A stretch of DNA of 64,000 bases. Source: Methanoregula sp. PtaB.Bin085 (GTDB taxonomy: Archaea > Halobacteriota > Methanomicrobia > Methanomicrobiales > Methanospirillaceae). Within the stretch, counting starts at the first letter, position 1, and each line of letters starts with the position of its first letter. Below are positions 27,799-36,813 of the stretch, one piece after another. A model generated the notes under the pieces. That model had not been told where the DNA came from. It saw only the letters and a list, made by a program, of their open reading frames with translations, and searched no databases. The stretch covers positions 124,001 through 188,000 of the forward strand of contig NZ_MVQB01000013.1 of NCBI RefSeq assembly GCF_002067035.1, given 5' to 3'. A program made the translations under genes and the position numbers.

Positions 27799-28731
27799 AT
27801 GGAACCGGATGAATTCCGACCGGCATACCTCACCCTGCATGCATCCGGCGAACTGGATGAACGGGCGGACCGTGCAGAGGATCTTTTGAAGGCCTGCACG
27901 GTCTGCCCCCGCCGGTGCGGGGTGAACCGGTTCGCGGGCGAGCAGGGATTCTGCCGGACCGGGCTGCTACCGGTCGTCTCCAGCTATGGCCCGCATTTTG
28001 GCGAGGAGCCTCCGCTCGTGGGGCACGGGGGTTCCGGCACGATCTTTATTACTCACTGCAACCTCGCCTGCACGTTCTGCCAGAACGCCGATATCAGCCA
28101 GGAAGGACGGGGGGGTGAGATACCCCTGGAAAAATTCGCGGAGATGATGCTCCGACTGCAGAAAGGGGGCTGCGTGAACATCAACGTCGTTACCCCGACC
28201 CATATTGTCCCGCAGCTTATCAGGAGCATCGGGATCGCGGCCGGCCGGGGGCTTTCTTTGCCAGTAGTGTACAATTCCGGCGGGTACGAATCCATGGATA
28301 CGCTCCGGCTTCTCGACGGGATCATCGACATCTACATGCCGGATGCAAAATACGGCAGCAACAGAATCGCAGAAGCCCTCTCTGGTGCGGCAGGGTACGT
28401 GGATGTCATGAGAGACGCCCTCCGGGAGATGCACCGGCAGGTCGGTGACCTTGTCATAACCGGAGGCATTGCACGGCACGGCCTGCTTGTTCGGCACCTT
28501 GTGCTGCCGGACAATCTCGCGGGGAGCGATTCTGTCCTTCCGTGGATAGCGGAGAATCTCTCGCAGGATACCTACGTAAACATCATGGACCAGTATCATC
28601 CCGCCCACAGAGTCATCGATAATCCGGAGAACAGATTCCCGTCGCTCCGGAGAAGTATAACTGCCATCGAGTACCGGCAGGCTGTACGGATCGCACAGCG
28701 GGCAGGGCTGCACCGCGGTTTTCCCGGCTGA
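27799..28731 (+). CDS. Radical SAM protein, PflA-like (COG1313)
   Basis: The 310-aa protein has the radical SAM cluster motif CNLACTFC near residue 88. It also has an N-terminal cysteine set (CTVCPRRCGVNR...GFCRTG) typical of pyruvate formate-lyase activating enzyme-like proteins. The target protein is unknown. It lies 16 bp after thiI and is probably co-transcribed. COG1313 members are widespread in methanogens. Confidence 0.88.
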   Translation: MEPDEFRPAYLTLHASGELDERADRAEDLLKACTVCPRRCGVNRFAGEQGFCRTGLLPVVSSYGPHFGEEPPLVGHGGSGTIFITHCNLACTFCQNADISQEGRGGEIPLEKFAEMMLRLQKGGCVNINVVTPTHIVPQLIRSIGIAAGRGLSLPVVYNSGGYESMDTLRLLDGIIDIYMPDAKYGSNRIAEALSGAAGYVDVMRDALREMHRQVGDLVITGGIARHGLLVRHLVLPDNLAGSDSVLPWIAENLSQDTYVNIMDQYHPAHRVIDNPENRFPSLRRSITAIEYRQAVRIAQRAGLHRGFPG

Positions 28732-28819
28732 ACACACAGGAACTGCCGTGGTCACGCGGGACTGTCCACTCCCGGTTCCAACCACTGTTTTATGTATCTT
28801 GAATTGAATATCTGGAGCT

Positions 28820-29089
28820 ATGCCCCATAACGAAACCGAGGTCTCGCTCAGGATGCCGGTCGGCCTTGTTGAAAAGATCGACGAGATTGCAAAGATGAAA
28901 TACCTGAACCGTGCCGATGTGATCATCGATGCCTGTGCATTTTACTGCCAGCATCAGGATATGCACAGCGAATGGTTCCCAAAGACCATGCGCAATGTCT
29001 TCTTCGACCTTGCCCGCCATGACGAGGAGTTCCGTACGACCCTGTGGCACCTGATGCGCGAGTATCCTCTCGAAAATGCTGATAAATAA
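28820..29089 (+). CDS. Ribbon-helix-helix (CopG-like) protein
   Basis: The 89-aa protein starts with a typical RHH motif: strand VSLRMP, helix GLVEKIDEIAKM, turn and second helix RADVIIDACAFYCQ. A C-terminal extension (FPKTMRNVFFDLARHDEEF) follows. RHH proteins are dimeric DNA-binding regulators. Its targets are unknown. It is a single gene with AT-rich sequence (TTTTATG near 28790) upstream. Confidence 0.75.
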   Translation: MPHNETEVSLRMPVGLVEKIDEIAKMKYLNRADVIIDACAFYCQHQDMHSEWFPKTMRNVFFDLARHDEEFRTTLWHLMREYPLENADK

Positions 29090-29333
29090 TCGCCCGCCCA
29101 AAGAAAACAGCCATGATTCCCGGCATCCTGCCTGAATGAACGGTTTCGGAAGACAAAAGTCTGTATCCAAATCTTCTTTTCTGCTCCCGGCAGAACGACC
29201 GCTGTCCTTTTGTTAAATTTTCCTGCCGGATTATCCGTACCCATACTCCAAGCTAACTCGCGATTTGTAACCTGACCCTGTCTTAGCAGGTCTTTTGGAT
29301 TTTCTCCAAAGAACTTGTCGTGAAGGTACGGTT

Positions 29334-30812
29334 TCACAACAGGTTCTGGACGGTGTTGATAACCGTCTTTAATGCCTTGACCCGGGAATACCATTTGTCG
29401 TCTGATTCGATGACGGTCCACGGTGCGATCTCCGTGCTCGTCCGGGCAAGCATCTCATCAACAGCCTCAGTGTAGAGATCCCATTTCTCGCGGTTGCGCC
29501 AGTCCTCGTCTGTGATCTTGTACACTTTCTGTGGATCGTTTGCCCGCTGCTGGAACCGCCTGAGCTGTTCGTCCTTGTCGATCTCCAGCCAGAACTTGAC
29601 AATACCCCCGCCGGAGGAGTTCACGAAATCCTCCTCCATCTCGTTGATCTCGCGATACGCCCGCTGCCAGTCCGTCTCTGTGCAGAAGCCCTCAACCCGC
29701 TCGACAAGAACCCTCCCGTACCAGCTCCGATCGAAGATCGCGATATCCCCTCCCTTGGGGAAATGCTTGATGAATCGTCGCAGGTAGTGGTACTGTTTCT
29801 CGTGCTCGGTCGGTGCGGCGACGGGAACGACATAATACCCCAACGGGTTCATGTACCGTGTCAGCCGCGTGATGTTGCCCCCCTTCCCTGCCGCGTCCCA
29901 GCCTTCGTACGCAATCATGAGAGGGATCTTCCGCTTGAAGAGGAGGTAGTGGAGCTCGAGCATCTCGATCTGGAGGCTTGCAAGCGACTCCTGGCACTCC
30001 TCTCTGGAATATTTTTTTTCCGGTAATGCTTTTCGTTTCACCGGATTCTTCTTTGGGAGGGGCAGATCCTTCTGTTTTGCTTTTTTTTGTTTTCCCTCCC
30101 GTATACTATCTGCCCTCTTCTCCAGGGACTTCACAATCGTACCGTAAATTTTGAGGATCGCGTATTTCCGGTCCATAGCCTCGACAATGGTCCAAGGTGC
30201 ATAATCGGTGTCGGTCTTCTCGATGAAACGGTCGATGAGCGGGAGCGAGTCCTCGTAATGCCGGTGGATGTTCCAGATCGACGGGGTGACGAGCCATGCC
30301 GTGAGCGGGTTCCGTTCGCGCTCATCGAGCCGCCGTTTCTGCTCCTCCTTGGTGATGTGCAGGAAGAATTTCAGGATGACCGTGCCGTCATCATGGAGCT
30401 GGCGCTCGAAGTTGTTGATCTGACCAACCCTTCCGGAGAGTGTTTTTTCCCATGCATGTTTCTGCATCTCTTCAGAGATGGCGCGGCTGTACCAGCCCCG
30501 TGCGAAGAGGGCGATCCTGCCGCGGGGAGGGGTCCGCAGCCAGAATCTCCAGAGGAACGGGTGTGCCCGTTCCTCCTCCGTGGGTTTTTCTATTGCATGC
30601 AGGGTAAATCCGCGGGGATCGAGCGCCTGGATGATCTCGTGGACCGCCATGGTGATCCCGGCCGTGTTCCATCCCTCAATGACGATGATAACGGGGATCT
30701 GCTGGTCGCGCAGTGACCGCTGGAGATAATTCAGGCGTTCCTTGTACGACCCGAGGGTTTTGTCATAGGATCCTTCGTCAGCTTTCTTTGTCAGGTCGCA
30801 TCTGTCAAGCAT
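29334..30812 (-). CDS. Two-domain polyphosphate kinase 2 (polyphosphate:AMP phosphotransferase type)
   Basis: The 492-aa protein consists of two PPK2 domains. The C-terminal domain (about 265-490) has intact Walker A EGWDAAGKGG and the Walker B/lid text FDRSWYGRVLVERVEGF. The N-terminal domain (about 18-235) is degenerate: EGWNTAGITMAV lacks the P-loop lysine, and FARGWYSR replaces FDRSWYGR. This layout matches class II PPK2, which phosphorylates AMP to ADP with polyphosphate. The N-terminal domain is probably structural. The family is mainly bacterial, so lateral acquisition is plausible. The 240 bp beyond its stop hold no gene. Confidence 0.9.
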   Translation of the reverse strand: MLDRCDLTKKADEGSYDKTLGSYKERLNYLQRSLRDQQIPVIIVIEGWNTAGITMAVHEIIQALDPRGFTLHAIEKPTEEERAHPFLWRFWLRTPPRGRIALFARGWYSRAISEEMQKHAWEKTLSGRVGQINNFERQLHDDGTVILKFFLHITKEEQKRRLDERERNPLTAWLVTPSIWNIHRHYEDSLPLIDRFIEKTDTDYAPWTIVEAMDRKYAILKIYGTIVKSLEKRADSIREGKQKKAKQKDLPLPKKNPVKRKALPEKKYSREECQESLASLQIEMLELHYLLFKRKIPLMIAYEGWDAAGKGGNITRLTRYMNPLGYYVVPVAAPTEHEKQYHYLRRFIKHFPKGGDIAIFDRSWYGRVLVERVEGFCTETDWQRAYREINEMEEDFVNSSGGGIVKFWLEIDKDEQLRRFQQRANDPQKVYKITDEDWRNREKWDLYTEAVDEMLARTSTEIAPWTVIESDDKWYSRVKALKTVINTVQNLL

Positions 30813-30891
30813 GGTCGAGATTCCCTCCCGCCATTTATAATCAGCGGTATATCTCTATCGGATTCGTAGGGCACAGGGGATGATAACCTTT

Positions 30892-30916
30892 ACCCGGGTC
30901 ACCCCGGGTAAAAAAA
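30892..30916 (-). terminator. Oligo-T tract and hairpin after SepCysS
   Basis: On the minus strand the SepCysS stop is followed by T7 (30910-30916) and then an ACCCGGG/CCCGGGT hairpin (30892-30909). The oligo-T is a plausible archaeal terminator. Confidence 0.4.
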
Positions 30917-30927
30917 TGACCGGGGAA

Positions 30928-32109
30928 TTATCCCTTTACCGCTAGCCCGTTCTCCCGGGCGATCTCCACGAACGCCTTTGCAAGGTGCAGCGCCTGTTTA
31001 TGGGTCGTTCCGTACGTATTGAACTTCCAGACCTTCGTTGCACCGGGGATGACTCCCGTAACACCCCGTTCTTCGAGAGCACTCTGGAGGAAGTACCCCC
31101 GCTTCTTGTGCGATTCCGCGATCCGGTCGAACGATGCCGTTGTGTCAACCCGTGTCATCGTGTGCTTCCGCGGATACTCGGAGAGGCACTTCGTGCCCTC
31201 GATGGAGAGGAGCGCGTCCATGACAACCGCGTGGTTGGCGAGTTCTCGGTCGAAATGCTTTGTCCGCTGCCTGACATGCGGGAACGACGCCATCATCCCG
31301 ATCAGTGTAGCGCCCATCAGCGTGCAGCCTATCATTTCCGGCTCCTTGATTCCGAACTTACGGTTCGTTACATCGCCGACAATTGCTGTTGTGCGGAAGA
31401 CCTCTTTCTCCCGTTCTGCAGTAACGGCGAGGATGCCGGAGGGAGCCGGGGCTGCCATGCTCTTGTGGCCGGATCCGACAACAAAATCTGCGCCAAGGGC
31501 TTTGCCATCAACCGGCAGGATGCCGACCGTGTATGCGCCATTATAAACAACCGGAATATCGTACTGGTGCGCCACCTTTGCAATCGCAGCAAAATCGTGC
31601 AGGTTCCCGTACTGGTAATCAACGTGATCGATAAAGGCGAGGACCGGGGCTTTCCCCAGTTCTTTCTTCACAGCCTCGATCTTCGCTGCAGCCGCATCGG
31701 GGGTTACGAGTTTCTGGTCGTTTGCCGGGATCTCGCGTGCGACGCCACCCGCTTCTTCGATGGCCAGGAACTCGGTGTAGTGGGAAAGAGATGTCAGGAG
31801 GACCGGGTCACCCTTCTTCACGTAGGTCTGTGCAACCGCCTGGAATCCCCGGCGGGCCCCGGGGACTGTCCGGACAGCATCCATGTTCAGCCACTTTGCA
31901 ACGTCCTTGTGAAACTCGGCGATGGGAGGCTTTGCAATATAGTCGAGCCGGTTGGGCTTGCGGCAGTTGTCGCAGACGGAGTATCCATCACCGTACGCGA
32001 TGACGGCCTTCATCGCTTCGGCCGTGAGCCGCCCGCCCGCCTGTATGGGGTCGATATTGATGAAGAGCTCGTCCACCTGCCGCGCCTCGATCCCGCTTGC
32101 ACACTTCAT
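30928..32109 (-). CDS. pscS: O-phospho-L-seryl-tRNA:Cys-tRNA synthase (SepCysS)
   Basis: The 393-aa PLP enzyme has three conserved Cys positions near the N-terminus (MKCASG, YSVCDNC). It also has FIDHVDYQYGN and the PLP-lysine motif GSGHKSMAAP (Lys near 228). SepCysS converts phosphoseryl-tRNA(Cys), made by SepRS, into Cys-tRNA(Cys) using sulfide or an activated sulfur source. It is the route to both Cys-tRNA and free cysteine in many methanogens. Its ATG overlaps the stop of a 60-codon upstream gene as ATGA, indicating translational coupling. Confidence 0.95.
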   Translation of the reverse strand: MKCASGIEARQVDELFINIDPIQAGGRLTAEAMKAVIAYGDGYSVCDNCRKPNRLDYIAKPPIAEFHKDVAKWLNMDAVRTVPGARRGFQAVAQTYVKKGDPVLLTSLSHYTEFLAIEEAGGVAREIPANDQKLVTPDAAAAKIEAVKKELGKAPVLAFIDHVDYQYGNLHDFAAIAKVAHQYDIPVVYNGAYTVGILPVDGKALGADFVVGSGHKSMAAPAPSGILAVTAEREKEVFRTTAIVGDVTNRKFGIKEPEMIGCTLMGATLIGMMASFPHVRQRTKHFDRELANHAVVMDALLSIEGTKCLSEYPRKHTMTRVDTTASFDRIAESHKKRGYFLQSALEERGVTGVIPGATKVWKFNTYGTTHKQALHLAKAFVEIARENGLAVKG

Positions 32110-32288
32110 TTCAGCATCTCCTGCTTCAGGGACTGGACCTGCCGCTCGAGGTTCTCAAGGAGCCGCACCGCCTGTGCTTCCTGGTGGATATCGAACTCGT
32201 GGGAAGGAGCGGTTTCCCGGAGAAGAATACGGATATCGGTAAGAGTATAAATTGCCTGGAAGGTCATGTCGACTGCCCGTTTTGACAT
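32106..32288 (-). CDS. Small helical protein coupled to SepCysS (possible SepCysE-like partner)
   Basis: The 60-aa acidic/amphipathic protein is predicted to be mostly helix (AVDMTFQAIYTLTDIRILLRE, QAVRLLENLERQVQSLKQEM). Its stop overlaps the SepCysS start. Some methanogen SepCysS proteins carry an N-terminal extension related to SepCysE, the factor that bridges SepRS and SepCysS. A detached version of that extension is a reasonable hypothesis here, though I cannot confirm similarity. No other family is evident. Confidence 0.6.
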   Translation of the reverse strand: MSKRAVDMTFQAIYTLTDIRILLRETAPSHEFDIHQEAQAVRLLENLERQVQSLKQEMLK

Positions 32289-32418
32289 CGGTTCACCTGC
32301 CTAGAGTATACGCACCGGAAAATTAAGTACTTGCGCCGATCCCGGGCAGGCTCACTGATATGTATCTGTGTTTCATGGTCTTTATTTGCCAAACGCCAAT
32401 ATACGGATAAGCCGGTGA

Positions 32419-33060
32419 ATGATGAATCCAGCACTAATCCGGTTCAAAACCGAGATCGCGAATTTCTATCGCATCTCGCTCATCAACCTTGTCTTTGCCG
32501 CGCTGGCTATTGCATATGGAATCTCCTACATAATCACAGCTGTGCTTGGCAGTCCCCTGGGGCTGCAGGCAGTCCTGCTCCGGCTCGTTACCGGTGCGGC
32601 TGCCCTTGCCTGTTTCGGGCTCGGGCTCAGCTGGCTTTTATCAACGCTCAGGATCTTCGAAGGTGTCGAAACGATCCGGGACGCACTCAGTGCGTCGGGC
32701 GAAGAGGTATCAGAGGAACGGCTGACCTGCCTGATTGTGCGGATGCTTGCCCATTACCGGGACAACAGGGATACCATCCGGACCATGATCCTTGTCAGCA
32801 CAGCCGGCGGTTGTGTCTTCTTTGTCCTCTCAATCACGAGCGGCATCCGGGCACTGTCCCTGACTGCGAACAGCGGGTCGGCCACGTTTGAAAGCCTCGT
32901 TCTCCTCCCGTCCATGCTGCTGACGCTGGGGATCGCCCTTGTCAGCCTCATCTCGTCGTATTATTTTTCCCGGTTTGCCGGCCTCTGGGACCGCCGCTTG
33001 CACGAGATAGGGGAATCCGAATGCACCCTGAAAAAGACCCTGGAAAGGGATGAGGCATGA
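32419..33060 (+). CDS. Integral membrane protein, four predicted helices
   Basis: The 213-aa protein has hydrophobic segments at about 20-45, 50-76, 119-142 and 157-182. A charged loop (RIFEGVETIRDALSASGEEV) separates the pairs. No family is recognised. It overlaps the downstream winged-helix gene as ATGA, so the two are co-translated. A membrane protein with a small HTH partner could form a sensing pair. Confidence 0.7.
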   Translation: MMNPALIRFKTEIANFYRISLINLVFAALAIAYGISYIITAVLGSPLGLQAVLLRLVTGAAALACFGLGLSWLLSTLRIFEGVETIRDALSASGEEVSEERLTCLIVRMLAHYRDNRDTIRTMILVSTAGGCVFFVLSITSGIRALSLTANSGSATFESLVLLPSMLLTLGIALVSLISSYYFSRFAGLWDRRLHEIGESECTLKKTLERDEA

Positions 33061-33332
33061 GCGGGCGCCGGACCGTGTACGAGATTTACTGGGAGATCCT
33101 CGTCTATTGTAAAACCCCGCGATCCTTCACGGCAATCATCAACCGGTGCGATCTGAACTCGAAGACCGGGCAGGAATATATCGCGTTCCTCGCAGCGAAG
33201 GGATACCTGTCTTTGGTCACGGAAGAGGAGAAAGCGCGGTATCTTTCTACTCCTGCTGCTGCGGAATACATCGCGCTTTTCAGCTCGCTCTATCAGAAAC
33301 TGTTCGATACCGGGCCCGGGTTCAGGCTCTGA
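33057..33332 (+). CDS. Small winged-helix protein (ArnR1/HTH_45-like)
   Basis: The 91-aa protein resembles the archaeal winged-helix group typified by VYEIYWEILVYCKTPRSFTAI, INRCDLNSKTGQEYIAFLA and LVTEEEKARYLSTPAAAEYI. These align with helix 1, the recognition helix and the wing of such proteins, which often serve as transcription regulators. It is coupled to the membrane protein upstream. Its target is unknown. Confidence 0.72.
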   Translation: MSGRRTVYEIYWEILVYCKTPRSFTAIINRCDLNSKTGQEYIAFLAAKGYLSLVTEEEKARYLSTPAAAEYIALFSSLYQKLFDTGPGFRL

Positions 33333-33425
33333 TGGAGGTGGGGAACGCGACGACCTCTCCACAATCCCTGACGCGGCCGAACCCGCCGCCGCGCTTATCA
33401 CCTCCGGGAGCTATTATATTGTCAG

Positions 33426-35075
33426 ATGAGCAGCGGACTACCCGGATGCCCCACCGTGCATCCTGTTTACATCTTCGGGCACAGGAATCCTGACACGGAC
33501 AGTATCGCCAGCGTCATCGGGTATGCGGATTTCAGGAACCGTTCCGAGCCGGGGCGGTACATACCAGCCCGGTGCGGCGACCTGAATCCCGAGTCACGGT
33601 ACATGCTGGAACGGTTCGGGATCGAGAGCCCTGTCTTTATCCCGTCTCTCGAGCCCCGGCTCTCGGATATTCCCTACAAGCCGGTCTTCTCGCTTGCAGC
33701 CGATGTCCCGACAGTCGATGTGGCGTCCCTGATGGCCACGGAAGGGATCCGGAATGTTGTCATCACCGACCCTGACGGGAAGCCGGTAGGGATGGTCGGG
33801 GAGCATGCCCTTGCCGCAGCATACCTCCGGAAGGTCCATCTCGCAGAACTTGCGGTGACCCCCGTCAGCATCGGAACGCTTGCCCGGATCCTGAATGCCG
33901 GCATTGCGGTATCTGCCGGCGCCGTTCTCGAGGGTCGTGTCTATATTGCCATCGATGCCCTGCATGTCACCCTTGCAAAGATGACGGCAAAGGATATCGT
34001 GATCGTCGGTGACAACGAACCTGCCCAGCTTGCGCTCATCGGTGCCGGGACAGCCTGCCTCATCATTGCGGAAGGCGCTCCGGCTGGTGAGCGTGTCATC
34101 GACGCTGCACGGAAGAAAGGAGTTGCTGTCCTGACAACCCCGCTGGACGCATTCGGTGTCGGGAAGATGATCAGCCTCTCGCTCCCGGCACGCGAGGTAA
34201 TGGAACCGGATGTCCCCATCCTTTCCCTGGCTGATACAATCATCCATGCCCGGGAGGTTGTTGCCGGTTCGAAGTTCCGGGCTGCATGCGTTGTCGGAGC
34301 GGACGGTACGCTGTCCGGTATCCTGACCCGCACGACCCTTCTTATGGATGTCAGGCGCCAGGTCATCCTGCTTGACCATAACGAGGCATCGCAGGCTGTT
34401 GACGGGATCGGCGAGGCAGAGATCGTGGAGATCATCGACCACCACCGGCTCAGCCCGATAACAACCCTGAGACCGGTGAAATTCTTCAACGACCCGGTTG
34501 GCGCGACATCGACGATCATCGCGATGAAATTCATGGAGTCCGGCCTTGTGCCGTCTCCGGGAATTGCCGGCGTGCTGCTCTGCGGGATCCTTTCCGACAC
34601 ACTTGCCCTGCGCATGTCAACGACGACCCACCACGACCGGATGGCGGTGAAGTACCTCGCGCCGCTGGCTGGAGTGGAACCGGACGATCTCGGGACTGCC
34701 CTTCTTGAACGGGGTATGGACCTTGCGGGCGTACCGCTGTCGCAGATCATTGCCCGCGACACAAAGGCATTTACCCTCTTTGGCAGAAAGGTGATTATCT
34801 CGCAGGTGATGGTTCCTTCATTCTTCTGGAACCGCGAACGATCGGATGCCATTCGTGGGGAACTGTCGGTCCTCCGGTCAGGAACCGGGACCGACCTTGC
34901 TGTCGCCCTTTTCACGAACGTCATGGAGAATGCGAGTGATATCTATGCTGCCGGAGACAGTTCCCTCCTTGGGAAAATATTCTGTACCGGTATGCCCGCC
35001 CGGTTCGATGGGGTCATGTCGCGGAAGAAGGATTTTCTTCCCTGGCTTGGTGACCGGCTCCGCGGGGTTTCCTGA
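33426..35075 (+). CDS. ppaC: Family II inorganic pyrophosphatase with CBS-DRTGG-CBS insert
   Basis: The 549-aa protein has the DHH-type catalytic core: FGHRNPDTDSIAS at about 17-29, ILLDHNEA, and EIIDHHRL near 339. A DHHA2 domain follows at the C-terminus (GILSDTLALRMSTTT, ending SRKKDFLPWL). Between them lie two CBS domains and a DRTGG-like domain (about 75-310). CBS-PPases hydrolyse pyrophosphate with Mn/Co, and adenine nucleotides or diadenosine polyphosphates modulate them through CBS. The start at ATG 33426 is compatible with the conserved FGHRNPD region. Confidence 0.93.
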   Translation: MSSGLPGCPTVHPVYIFGHRNPDTDSIASVIGYADFRNRSEPGRYIPARCGDLNPESRYMLERFGIESPVFIPSLEPRLSDIPYKPVFSLAADVPTVDVASLMATEGIRNVVITDPDGKPVGMVGEHALAAAYLRKVHLAELAVTPVSIGTLARILNAGIAVSAGAVLEGRVYIAIDALHVTLAKMTAKDIVIVGDNEPAQLALIGAGTACLIIAEGAPAGERVIDAARKKGVAVLTTPLDAFGVGKMISLSLPAREVMEPDVPILSLADTIIHAREVVAGSKFRAACVVGADGTLSGILTRTTLLMDVRRQVILLDHNEASQAVDGIGEAEIVEIIDHHRLSPITTLRPVKFFNDPVGATSTIIAMKFMESGLVPSPGIAGVLLCGILSDTLALRMSTTTHHDRMAVKYLAPLAGVEPDDLGTALLERGMDLAGVPLSQIIARDTKAFTLFGRKVIISQVMVPSFFWNRERSDAIRGELSVLRSGTGTDLAVALFTNVMENASDIYAAGDSSLLGKIFCTGMPARFDGVMSRKKDFLPWLGDRLRGVS

Positions 35076-35176
35076 GACCAGCGAGTATCGTCACTTCCTG
35101 CCAGCGGCTCCTGCAGGAACCGGGTGAGAAGACGGCAACCGTTATCATTAGATAGATCCGCGTCAATGCTCTCACT

Positions 35177-35737
35177 ATGATGCCCCGCACCCTTGCCGGT
35201 TCCTGCATCCTCCTCGGGCTCATGCTCGTGGTGTCCGGGTGCATGGAACCACCGGTAAAAGATCCTGTCGTGACCGTTGGGAATATCACGCTTTCCGATG
35301 TCACCCTCCGGACAATGAACGTGAACACGACCGTGAATATCTTCAATCCTAATCCGCTCGGTGCGAGGCTGAACAGGCTGGCATTTGATGTTTACTACCT
35401 TGATGGTTCCCGTACCTTCCTCGGCCACGGAGAAAAGTCAGATATCGATATCAGGGAAAACGGCAACACCACCATCGAAATCCCGGTCACCATCAGCAAC
35501 GTCCAGGCAGTCAATGCGGCCGGCTCTCTTCTCCGGAACGGGAATATCACGCTGTATGTCAACGGCTCAGCGTTCATTGACGTAAAGGTGACGTCGTTTG
35601 AGAAACCCTTCGAACAGAGCAGGACGTTTGAAGCATCCGAGTTCACCGGCCTTGTCCCGGCAACCATCCCGGGCACCGATATCAATCTCTCGGAAGGGAT
35701 TCAGCAGCTCGGGGGGCTCCTGGGATCATTGTCCTGA
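35177..35737 (+). CDS. LEA14/WHy-domain lipoprotein
   Basis: The 186-aa precursor has a lipobox (VVSGC) after a short hydrophobic stretch. The mature part shows the LEA type 2 (WHy) pattern: VTLRTMNVNTTVNIFNPNPLGARLNRLAFDVY in two segments, then NTTIEIPVTISN. WHy lipoproteins are common in archaea and are linked loosely to stress tolerance or cell-envelope stability. No partner gene is evident. Confidence 0.85.
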   Translation: MMPRTLAGSCILLGLMLVVSGCMEPPVKDPVVTVGNITLSDVTLRTMNVNTTVNIFNPNPLGARLNRLAFDVYYLDGSRTFLGHGEKSDIDIRENGNTTIEIPVTISNVQAVNAAGSLLRNGNITLYVNGSAFIDVKVTSFEKPFEQSRTFEASEFTGLVPATIPGTDINLSEGIQQLGGLLGSLS

Positions 35738-35901
35738 TCCCGGCTGCCGGACAGGACAACCTTCCGCGACAGGAATCTTCCGGTTTTCCTGCAGAAGACC
35801 GGGCGGAATCCTCTCTTGCCCGGAGGGAGTGAGCCTGTGCATGCTGCGCTGAGATTAAGAGAACCCGGGATAGTACCGGGTATGGTCTTTGGGTGAGATG
35901 A

Positions 35902-36384
35902 ATGCCTTTTGAATGCAGCCAGTGCGGGGAATGCTGCAGCCACCTCGGCCTCGTTCATGTGATCGTGGAGGAGTACGGGCAGTACCGTTTCCTGGTACGG
36001 AACCAGTATACCGGAGATAAGACGCCGGTCGCGGTCGACAAGGACAAGATTTCCCTCTTCAACGACCGAAGCATCTTTGCCGAACGCCCCGAGGCGTGCC
36101 CGTTCTTCCGGTTTGACCATGCAGCGGAGAAGGGATACTGCACCGTTCATCTCACCCGCCCGGAGATCTGCCGGGACTATGGCTGCTGGCGGCTGCTGAT
36201 CCTGAAGCCGGACGGAACGCGGGCCGGGAGGATCATGGGCCATCGCCACCTTGCGTCGGAGGATGAGAGGCTGACCCGGATTTTCAGGCAGAAGGTGGAT
36301 CAGATAGTTGAGCCGGACGATGCCCAATGGGACCGTCAGGTGATCCTGACACTCGTTGCAGAAGGGTACCGCGTGCTCACGTGA
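35902..36384 (+). CDS. YkgJ-type CxxCxxCC cysteine-cluster protein
   Basis: The 160-aa protein begins with CSQCGECCSHLGL, then has CPFFRFD, GYCTVH, RPEICRDYGCW. These match the YkgJ (UPF0153) zinc/iron-chelating family. Its function is unknown. A second member with the same spacing lies about 2 kb downstream (37870-38292). Ribosome binding site GGTGAG precedes the ATG by a few bases. Confidence 0.85.
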   Translation: MPFECSQCGECCSHLGLVHVIVEEYGQYRFLVRNQYTGDKTPVAVDKDKISLFNDRSIFAERPEACPFFRFDHAAEKGYCTVHLTRPEICRDYGCWRLLILKPDGTRAGRIMGHRHLASEDERLTRIFRQKVDQIVEPDDAQWDRQVILTLVAEGYRVLT

Positions 36385-36421
36385 ACCGCGGCGTTGAAAA
36401 AACCTGGTCCGGTCGGTCCGT

Positions 36422-36646
36422 TTACTTCTTCTTCAGCCTGGCCCCGGCCCTGTGGGCTGCGATCTTTGCGTCGGCAAAAGCCTTGTGCACACCGACCTTC
36501 ACCTCATCGGACACCTTCTGCACATCCGCCTCGGTGTCCACGAGGGTGTTATGGGCAGCAACGGATACATCGTCCATCACCGCATGAGCGGCAACGCGGG
36601 CATCATCGATCGCTTTTTTCGCTTTGACTGAAAGGGTATCGGCCAT
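36422..36646 (-). CDS. Small Ala/Lys-rich amphipathic helical protein
   Basis: The 74-aa protein is a continuous amphipathic helix by composition. It has quasi-repeats ARVAAHAVMDDV, SVAAHNTLVDTEADV and KVGVHKAFADAKIAAH and a basic end (RLKKK). It resembles LEA-like or apolipoprotein-like helical proteins. No function is assigned. GGAAGGTGG six bases upstream of the ATG at 36646 fixes the start. A longer open frame upstream has no support. Confidence 0.65.
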   Translation of the reverse strand: MADTLSVKAKKAIDDARVAAHAVMDDVSVAAHNTLVDTEADVQKVSDEVKVGVHKAFADAKIAAHRAGARLKKK

Positions 36647-36813
36647 TGATGTCCACCTTCCTTCCCGGTATGGTTGTATGCTCTTTTTGGGATAATTAAG
36701 GTTTTTTCTTCCGGTTGCTGATGTGGGCGGATGACAAACCGATCGACCTGACCGGCAATGATCCCGGCAGAATTTTCCGTTCGTTTTATTTCCGGAGAAC
36801 ACCTACGGAATGT

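Noticed and set aside
30985-32250. 421-codon open frame antisense to SepCysS
   Set aside because: SepCysS on the minus strand has all its conserved motifs. The plus-strand frame has none and no ribosome binding site.
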